A stretch of DNA of 12,995 nt, from positions 1 to 12,995 of the forward strand of contig CAZEMA010000069.1 in the NCBI GenBank assembly GCA_964513155.1, given 5' to 3'. The position numbers and the translations under genes are program-made. Numbering within the stretch: position 1 is the stretch's first letter; every line of letters begins with the position of its first letter. The stretch is from DATEAV01 sp964513155. Its GTDB lineage: Bacteria > Chloroflexota > Anaerolineae > Anaerolineales > E44-bin32. This document shows positions 5,847-11,386 of the stretch, piece after piece. The notes below the pieces were generated by a model. The model saw only the letters and a list, made by a program, of their open reading frames with translations, searched no databases and was not told the DNA's origin.

Positions 5847-7004
5847 ATGCCCACTTCCGCTCCCACCCCTCCCTCCAATGCCCACTCACGGCGTTTCGCC
5901 GCAAGAGTCCTGGCGAAGGCCGCCCTCTTGTTCGTCCTGGCCAATGTCGCCTTCGCCCTGATCAAACCGATGGCGTTCCTGGGAAGCCTCTCGCTTTACA
6001 ACGGCCTCTTCCCCGGCCGCTTCCGCCTCCCCTACGGCGAGAGCCCCACCCAGGACTACAACCTTAGCCCCTTCAGTCTCGAGGCGATGATCGCCTCCCA
6101 CGAGATTGCCGGCGCCCCTCCGGCCGGCAACGAGTACCGCATTCTGCTCCTGGGCGACTCCTCCGTTTGGGGCTTCCTCCTGCCTCCCGATCAGACGTTG
6201 GCGGCCCATCTCAACACAGCCGGCTTCACGACCGCCAGCGGGCGACACCTGCGGGTCTTCAACCTCGGCTACCCCATCATGTCGTTGACAAAGGACCTGC
6301 TGCTGCTCGACTTGGCGATGCGTTACCAGCCCGACCTCGTCGTCTGGATGGTCACGCTCGAGTCCTTCCCTTATGACAAGCAACTCTACCCGCCCCTGCT
6401 CCAGCACAACGCCGACCGCCTCCGGCGACTGATCGCCGACTTCAGCCTCGCTCTCGATCCGGCCGATCCGCGCCTGATCGACCCCACCTTCTGGGACGAG
6501 ACCCTCGTGGGCCAGCGCCGGGGCCTGGCTGACTTGCTGCGCCTCCAGCTATACGGTCTGCTGTGGGCCGCCACCGGGATTGACCAGGACATCCCCGCTT
6601 CGTATACTCCGCGGATGGAAGACCTGCCGGCGGACGCCACCTTCCAGAGCTTTGGGCCTGCCGAGATGACCGCCGACGACCTGGCCTTCGACGTTCTGGC
6701 GGCCGGGGTCGAACGCGCTGGCGCCACGCCCGTCCTGATCGTCAACGAGCCAATGTTCGTCAGCCAGGGGCTGAACAGCGACATCCGGTACAATTTCTAC
6801 TACCCGCGCTGGGCCTACGACGGCTACCGCCAGTGGCTGGCGGAGCGCAGTGAGGCGGAAGGCTGGCGCTACGTTGACTTGTGGGAGGCGCTTCCCGCCT
6901 CCCTGTTCACCGACAGCGCCATCCACTACACACCGTCCGGCGCCCGGATGCTTGCCGCGCGGCTCGGAGCAGTGATTGTCGAGTTGGCGGACGATGCCCG
7001 ATAG
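5847..7004 (+). CDS. Membrane-anchored SGNH/GDSL-type protein, DltD/AlgJ-like, with intact Ser
   Basis: The 385-residue product starts four bases after the MBOAT stop. A basic segment and one hydrophobic helix (about residues 20-40) form an uncleaved signal anchor, placing the rest outside. The SGNH domain opens with RILLLGDSSVWGFLL (98-112), where Ser105 is the expected nucleophile. FNLGYP (138-143) resembles block II (a conserved Gly). LFTDSAIHYTPSG (353-365) supplies Asp356 and His360, spaced one residue wider than the common DxxH. In Dlt and alginate pathways such proteins take the acyl group from the MBOAT side and pass it to the polymer, so this is the best candidate for the final transferase. 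The frame is open back to 5637 inside the MBOAT gene; ATG 5847 is chosen because the anchor follows it. No strong RBS, so translation is probably coupled. Confidence 0.85.
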   Translation: MPTSAPTPPSNAHSRRFAARVLAKAALLFVLANVAFALIKPMAFLGSLSLYNGLFPGRFRLPYGESPTQDYNLSPFSLEAMIASHEIAGAPPAGNEYRILLLGDSSVWGFLLPPDQTLAAHLNTAGFTTASGRHLRVFNLGYPIMSLTKDLLLLDLAMRYQPDLVVWMVTLESFPYDKQLYPPLLQHNADRLRRLIADFSLALDPADPRLIDPTFWDETLVGQRRGLADLLRLQLYGLLWAATGIDQDIPASYTPRMEDLPADATFQSFGPAEMTADDLAFDVLAAGVERAGATPVLIVNEPMFVSQGLNSDIRYNFYYPRWAYDGYRQWLAERSEAEGWRYVDLWEALPASLFTDSAIHYTPSGARMLAARLGAVIVELADDAR

Positions 7005-8076
7005 GCCAGAGGTTCACCTCGCCAGCCCCCGAGGCACCTTTCCAGGTGTATCGGTGGCAGCGCCGGTCCCGCGCCGCACGCGTGTCTCGCGACTCGCAGG
7101 CTGCGTGGTGGCCTTAGTCGGCCTCGCCGCGTGTGCAACCCCTGAACCGGGCACGCCGGCAGTTCTATCGCCGTCTCAATTACCCTCCGGCGTATCCCCT
7201 CTTCTCGTTGCATCCGACACGGCCGCACTCGTGGATCCCACCCTCAATGCCGCGGCATCCCCTCAATTGTCACCGACCGCGGGAGAGACCGCCGACACCC
7301 CTTCGCCAGATGCCTGGCAAAGCTTGCCGATCGTTCCTGCCATCAGTGACACCGCCCAGGAGATCTACCGGCGCGGGCTGGAGATGGGCAACGACCCCAA
7401 CGCCTTCTCCAAGGTGGGCGACTGCCAGAATGTGCCCTCTTTGTTCCTTTCGGCCTTCGACTATCCCGGCCAGTACGGCCTGGGCGAGTACGCCATTCTC
7501 CAGGAGACGATCGACCATTTCGCCGGATCGTGGTCACGCGTGAGCCAGGCCGTGCGCCGCGGTTTCAACGCCGCCTCGATCCTTTCCCCCTTCTGGGCCA
7601 ACCATGAATTCTGCGAGAGCGGTGAGTCCCCACTGGAATGCGAGTTCCGACTACACCATCCCAGCATCGCCATCATCAGCCTCGAGACCTGGTGGGAGGG
7701 AGCCCCGGAGAACTACGAACGATACCTGAGGGAAATCGTCGAGTACACGATCGCCCGCGGGGTCGTACCCATCTTGGCCACCAAGGCGGATAACATGGAG
7801 GGCGAGTGGAGGATCAATGTTGCCATCGCCCGACTGGCGCAAGAGTATGATATTCCCCTGTGGAACTTCTGGGCGGCCGCGCAGCCCCTGCCGAACCACG
7901 GCCTACTCGAGGACGGCTTTCATCTGACGTTGGCCGGCAACTACTTCGATGACCCCGTTCGCATGCGGGCTGCCTGGCCCTGGCGCAATCTGACAGCGCT
8001 TCAGGCGATTGACGCCGTATGGCATGGGGTGGCGAGCGCAGCTCCTGCCGACCGGCTCCCGGGCGAGGTGCCCTAG
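6994..8076 (+). CDS. SGNH-like surface lipoprotein 1 (GDC in place of GDS, block III lost)
   Basis: From ATG 6994 (11-base overlap with the previous gene) the product is 360 residues; GTG 7054 is an alternative start giving a more usual signal length. The lipobox LVGLAAC puts the lipidated Cys at 47, followed by a Ser/Thr/Pro-rich linker to about 107. The domain then shows FSKVGDC (138-144), where a GDS motif would be, so the nucleophile position is Cys144. Block III, GTND in the next gene, reads LETW (230-233). DGFH (307-310) supplies the usual Asp and His. Cys207 and Cys216 are shared with the paralogue. It is a tandem duplicate of the following gene, with shared stretches such as GVVPILATKADN and PLWNFW. 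It may be a binding or accessory partner rather than an enzyme; the activity is unproven. Confidence 0.85.
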   Translation: MPDRPEVHLASPRGTFPGVSVAAPVPRRTRVSRLAGCVVALVGLAACATPEPGTPAVLSPSQLPSGVSPLLVASDTAALVDPTLNAAASPQLSPTAGETADTPSPDAWQSLPIVPAISDTAQEIYRRGLEMGNDPNAFSKVGDCQNVPSLFLSAFDYPGQYGLGEYAILQETIDHFAGSWSRVSQAVRRGFNAASILSPFWANHEFCESGESPLECEFRLHHPSIAIISLETWWEGAPENYERYLREIVEYTIARGVVPILATKADNMEGEWRINVAIARLAQEYDIPLWNFWAAAQPLPNHGLLEDGFHLTLAGNYFDDPVRMRAAWPWRNLTALQAIDAVWHGVASAAPADRLPGEVP

Positions 8077-9090
8077 ATGACCTCCGCCAGAGCCCAGCCT
8101 CGGCGTCCCGCCGACACACGATCCTGGAGGGGGCCGCGCCTGGTCCTGCCGCTGCTGTTCCTCCTGGCCAGCTGCAGCGGAACCTTGCCCACAGCAACGG
8201 TGGCACCTGCACGAAGTGGAGCCCTCGCGCCCTCGGACGGCGCAAGTGTCACTGTCTCAGGCACCGTCGTCCAGCAGACAGTCACGCGCACCGCTCTCTT
8301 GCCAGCAGACCCGACCGCGACCGGAACCCCCCTTCCCACCTCGTGGCAGGATTGGCCGGTCATCCCGACCGTCAGCGACGCCGCCCGAGCTATCTACGAG
8401 CGAGGGCTGCGCCAAGGCAACAGCCCGGATGCCTTCTCTAAGGTCGGCGACTGCGAAGCCACCCCCGCCTGGTTCCTGGGCGACTTTGATCAAGGAACAG
8501 CCCACTACGACCTCGGCCCGTACCTGTCGCTCGAAGGCGTCATCGCTCACTTCACGGGCTCCTTCCAGCGGACCAGCCTGGCTTCCAGGCAAGGCTTCAG
8601 CGCCTCCTCGGTGCTCTCTCCTGTCTGGGCAGATCCAAGCCAATGCGAGGCCGGGGAGACGCCTCTGGCCTGCGAGGTCCGGCTGCATCGCCCGAGCGTA
8701 GCTTTCGTCATGCTTGGGACGAACGACCGCTGGCGATTGTCGCTCTTCGAAGAACAGATGCGGGCGATCCTCGATTACTTGATTGCCGAGGGGATTGTGC
8801 CGATCCTATCAACCAAGGCCGACAACCTCGAAGGTGATGGCAGCATCAACGCTACGATCGTCCGCCTCGCTCAGGAGTACGATGTCCCCCTCTGGAACTT
8901 CTGGCTGGCAGTCCAGCCGCTGCCGGATCACGGGCTTCAGCCGGACGGGGCCCACATCACCTGGGGTCCGAATCAGTTCGACGACCCGCACTCGCTCGAG
9001 CGGGGTTGGCCAGTCCGCAACCTGACCGCGCTTCAGGCGCTGGATGCGGTCTGGCGCGCCCTCACGGCTCCGTGGTCCCCCGAGGAATGA
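8077..9090 (+). CDS. SGNH-like surface lipoprotein 2 (GDC in place of GDS, GTND kept)
   Basis: ATG 8077 follows the previous TAG with no gap, with GAGG at 8065-8068 as RBS. The product is 337 residues with lipobox LFLLASC (Cys33), a Ser/Thr/Pro-rich linker to about 88, and an SGNH-like domain. Motifs are FSKVGDC (120-126, Cys126 at the nucleophile position), VMLGTND (211-217, block III intact) and DGAH (290-293). Cys190 and Cys199 match the two extra cysteines of the paralogue upstream. With block III and the Asp-His pair present it could be active through Cys, or Cys126 could be in a disulfide. It would work on the cell surface, beside the membrane-anchored SGNH protein and the MBOAT. It ends the tightly packed part of the cassette; 195 bp separate it from the carrier protein gene. 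Confidence 0.87.
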   Translation: MTSARAQPRRPADTRSWRGPRLVLPLLFLLASCSGTLPTATVAPARSGALAPSDGASVTVSGTVVQQTVTRTALLPADPTATGTPLPTSWQDWPVIPTVSDAARAIYERGLRQGNSPDAFSKVGDCEATPAWFLGDFDQGTAHYDLGPYLSLEGVIAHFTGSFQRTSLASRQGFSASSVLSPVWADPSQCEAGETPLACEVRLHRPSVAFVMLGTNDRWRLSLFEEQMRAILDYLIAEGIVPILSTKADNLEGDGSINATIVRLAQEYDVPLWNFWLAVQPLPDHGLQPDGAHITWGPNQFDDPHSLERGWPVRNLTALQALDAVWRALTAPWSPEE

Positions 9091-9285
9091 CCCATTGCTG
9101 AGAGCGCCTCTTCCAGGCGAGGCCGGCCAGCCAAAGCTCGGCCTCTCTACCGGGACAACGTCAGACGGGCTTCAACGCGGGCTTAGAATCCAGGTGCACG
9201 CCTGGCCCAAGCCTCCATGCGGGGCGGGGTCTCTCCCCGGACGCGATCCCTGCCCCGCCATACTTGACACGCGGAGCCAATCGTC
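9091..9285. other. Intergenic gap with several small inverted repeats
   Basis: This 195-bp gap splits the extracytoplasmic genes from the carrier and ligase genes. It holds a 7-bp stem (9119-9125 with 9139-9145), a CGGGG/CCCCG hairpin (9225-9229 with 9235-9239) and a competing 7-bp pairing (9219-9225 with 9252-9258) that shares bases with the second. TAGAAT at 9184-9189 could be a -10 box, but no convincing -35 precedes it. No T-tract marks a terminator. It could carry an internal promoter or attenuation-like folding. I see no gene here. Confidence 0.4.
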
Positions 9286-9534
9286 ATGGCAGTCGACCTC
9301 ACCACATCGCTGACGAGCTATATTGCGGCCAAGATCCTGAAGGATCCATCTCGGACCATCGCCCCAGATGAGCCGTTGATCTCGTCGGGGCTGGTAGACT
9401 CCTTCAGCCTGGTCGATCTGGCGCTGTTTGTCGAGGAGACGTTTGGCGTCCGGATCGATGACACTGAGCTTACCGCACAGGTCTTTGACACCGTGGCCCA
9501 GCTGGCCGATCTCATCCGCCAGCGACAGGGCTGA
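9286..9534 (+). CDS. Acyl carrier protein (DltC-like role)
   Basis: The 82-residue acidic, helical protein is a typical stand-alone carrier. LISSGLVDSFSLVDLALFVE (31-50) contains the Asp38-Ser39 site where a phosphopantetheine arm is attached, followed by the usual helix II and FDTVAQLADLI (67-77) near the end. It starts at ATG 9286 with GGAG at 9273-9276 as RBS, and the ligase gene begins eight bases after its stop, so the two are surely an operon. As a dedicated carrier next to an adenylating ligase it should hold the acyl group as a thioester for the MBOAT. No phosphopantetheinyl transferase is encoded in the window, so a housekeeping one must act on it. Confidence 0.93.
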   Translation: MAVDLTTSLTSYIAAKILKDPSRTIAPDEPLISSGLVDSFSLVDLALFVEETFGVRIDDTELTAQVFDTVAQLADLIRQRQG

Positions 9535-9542
9535 GATCGGGA

Positions 9543-11219
9543 ATGTCAACTATCGCGCACTCGCTCCACGCTTCCTATGAAGAGGTCCCCGACCGGGTGG
9601 CCATCCGCCTGCTCTCGGACGGCGAAGCACAGGGAATGACCTGGCGCGCCCTCTTCGAGGGGGCGACGGGCTACGCGGCCGCCCTGGCCGAGGCGGGCAT
9701 CCAACCGGGCGAGGTCGTCGTCCTCATCTTGCAGCACGGCGAGGCGCTTGTGCACTCGTTCTTCGGGGCCATGCTTCAAGGGGCAATCCCCTCGATCATG
9801 CCCTTCCTGACCGAGAAGCTCTCCCCCGATCAGTACCGCCGGTCGCTGACAGCCCTGATCGAGATCACCCGGCCCGCGGCCCTGGTGACCTATCCCGAGT
9901 TCGTCGAGGAGGTGCGCGCCGGTATCCCCCCCGAAAGCAGCGTTCGGCGTGTGCTGGTGTCGACCAGCGTCCACCCGGCGGCCTCCTCCCAGCCGTCCTT
10001 GCTGCCCGGACTGAGCCGGTCTCCCGACGAAGTCTGCCTGCTGCAGCACTCATCCGGAACGACCGGTCTGCAGAAGGGGGTTGCGCTCTCCCACCGGGCC
10101 GTCCTGAACCAGGTTGGCTGCTACGCAGGGGCAATTCGCATGACGAGCGACGACACAGTCGTCAGCTGGCTCCCGCTGTATCACGACATGGGCCTGATCG
10201 CTGGGTTCATCATGCCTCTTCTGCTCAGGTCTCCGCTCATCCTGATGTCGCCCTTCGAATGGGTACGGGCGCCTCACAAGCTGTTGCAGGCCGTCTCAGA
10301 TCACGGGGGAACGCTGAGCTGGCTGCCGAACTTCGCCTACAACTTCTGCGCCACCAAGATCCGGGACCGGGATCTGGGAGGCGTCGATCTCTCCTCCTGG
10401 CGGGCGGTCATCAATTGCTCGGAGCCGATGCGTTGGACCAGCCACCAGATGTTCCTCGAGCGGTTCCAGCCCCATGGCCTGCGACCTCAGGCGCTGGCCA
10501 CCTGCTATGCCATGGCCGAGAACGTTTTCGCCGTGAGCCAGGGCGGCATCGACAGACCGGTCACGGTCGATGAGGTCGACGCCCGGTCGCTACTCGTCGA
10601 GCGCGTCGCCCGCCCCACCGAGACAGGCGAGAGGCTCAAGCTGCTCTCCGCCGGCACACCCATCCCAAACACCCGCGTCCGCGTCCTAGACGACCAACGG
10701 GACATTCTGCCTGACCGCCACATTGGCGAGATCGCCCTGCAGAGCGACTGCATGTTGACCGGCTACTTCAACCGCCCGGATCTGACGGAGAATGCGTTCC
10801 ACGATGGCTGGTACCTGACGGGCGACCTGGGGTATGTCGCCAGCGGCGAGGTCTACATCACCGGCCGCAAGAAGGACCTGATCATTGTTGGGGGCAAAAA
10901 CGTCTACCCGCAAGACCTGGAGGAGCTGGCGAGCCAGGTGCCCGGCGTGCATCCCGGCAGGGTTGTAGCCTTCGGCGTCTTCAGTGAGGAGAACGGCACG
11001 GAAGACGTCGTCATGGTGGCAGAAACGGACACGGAGGATGCCGGTCAGCGGCGACGGATCGCCGATGAGATTCGCAAGCGGGTCACGCGCGGCTCGGATG
11101 TCGCCCTCCGCTTCGTGAAGATCGCCGACCCGCACTGGCTGCTCAAGACGAGCAGCGGCAAGGTAGCCCGTGCCGCCAACCGCGAGAAGTACCTGAAGGA
11201 GCAGGCCGGACCGTCGTAG
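9543..11219 (+). CDS. Fatty-acyl-AMP ligase (FAAL)-type adenylating enzyme
   Basis: The 558-residue protein has the complete ANL-superfamily core. The P-loop is LLQHSSGTTGLQKGV (166-180), the A4-like segment WLPLYHDMGL (209-218), the A5 segment CYAMAEN (321-327), GWYLTGDLGY (422-431, Asp428 for the ribose), the hinge GRKKDLIIVGGKNVYPQDLEE (441-461) and TSSGKVARA (536-544) with the catalytic Lys540. The YHD form of A4, the SWLPNFAYNFC segment (259-269) and the YPQDLE ending are those of acyl-activating FAAL enzymes. Amino-acid-activating domains such as DltA have an Asp in A4 that binds the amino group; it is not seen here. Its likely job is to adenylate a carboxylic acid and load it on the carrier protein encoded eight bases upstream. 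Chain length cannot be read from the sequence. Confidence 0.92.
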   Translation: MSTIAHSLHASYEEVPDRVAIRLLSDGEAQGMTWRALFEGATGYAAALAEAGIQPGEVVVLILQHGEALVHSFFGAMLQGAIPSIMPFLTEKLSPDQYRRSLTALIEITRPAALVTYPEFVEEVRAGIPPESSVRRVLVSTSVHPAASSQPSLLPGLSRSPDEVCLLQHSSGTTGLQKGVALSHRAVLNQVGCYAGAIRMTSDDTVVSWLPLYHDMGLIAGFIMPLLLRSPLILMSPFEWVRAPHKLLQAVSDHGGTLSWLPNFAYNFCATKIRDRDLGGVDLSSWRAVINCSEPMRWTSHQMFLERFQPHGLRPQALATCYAMAENVFAVSQGGIDRPVTVDEVDARSLLVERVARPTETGERLKLLSAGTPIPNTRVRVLDDQRDILPDRHIGEIALQSDCMLTGYFNRPDLTENAFHDGWYLTGDLGYVASGEVYITGRKKDLIIVGGKNVYPQDLEELASQVPGVHPGRVVAFGVFSEENGTEDVVMVAETDTEDAGQRRRIADEIRKRVTRGSDVALRFVKIADPHWLLKTSSGKVARAANREKYLKEQAGPS

Positions 11220-11386
11220 GCGCAAAGCCCGCCTGCCGAGATCGGGCAACGATCCCGGCCCAGCACTTGCGGCGTGGGCCCGAGTGCCCTTCGGGAAGGT
11301 CGTTGACCCTCGTCTAGCCCGCGAGTTCTAGCCCGTCGCACACAACGGGTGCGCAAGCAGGGGCGAGACAACCACGAAGGTGGACC
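11220..11386. other. Intergenic gap before the second moeA, with hairpins and a short direct repeat
   Basis: This 167-bp gap has a direct repeat TCTAGCCCG (11313-11321 and 11327-11335, period 14) and small stems at 11240-11244/11250-11254, 11257-11262/11275-11280 and 11337-11341/11349-11353. TTGACC at 11303-11308 could be a -35 box, but the -10 position (TTCTAG) is weak. A regulatory leader for the molybdenum cofactor gene is possible. I could not match the layout to the known Moco riboswitch and do not claim one. No gene is seen. Confidence 0.35.
11376..11380 (+). promoter_or_regulatory. Shine-Dalgarno site for the MoeA-PBP gene
   Basis: GAAGG, part of GAAGGTGG, ends six bases before the ATG at 11387 and supports this start. 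The next in-frame ATG is far inside the conserved N-terminal domain. Confidence 0.6.

Noticed and set aside
9264..9269. Perfect TTGACA -35 box just before the acyl carrier gene
   Set aside because: A matching -10 would have to lie at or after the start codon at 9286, and nothing TATAAT-like is there.
4302..11219. Plain D-alanylation (dlt) operon
   Set aside because: The ligase has acyl-type rather than amino-acid-type motifs and there are three SGNH proteins, so naming the genes dltA-dltX would overstate the match.
11220..11386. Moco riboswitch upstream of moeA-PBP
   Set aside because: Only short unrelated stems are seen and the known conserved core could not be recognised by eye; a covariance-model search would settle it.
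3819..11386. Mobile element carrying the acylation genes
   Set aside because: No transposase, integrase, terminal repeats or attachment site is visible at either border, so only a possible insertion is noted as inference.
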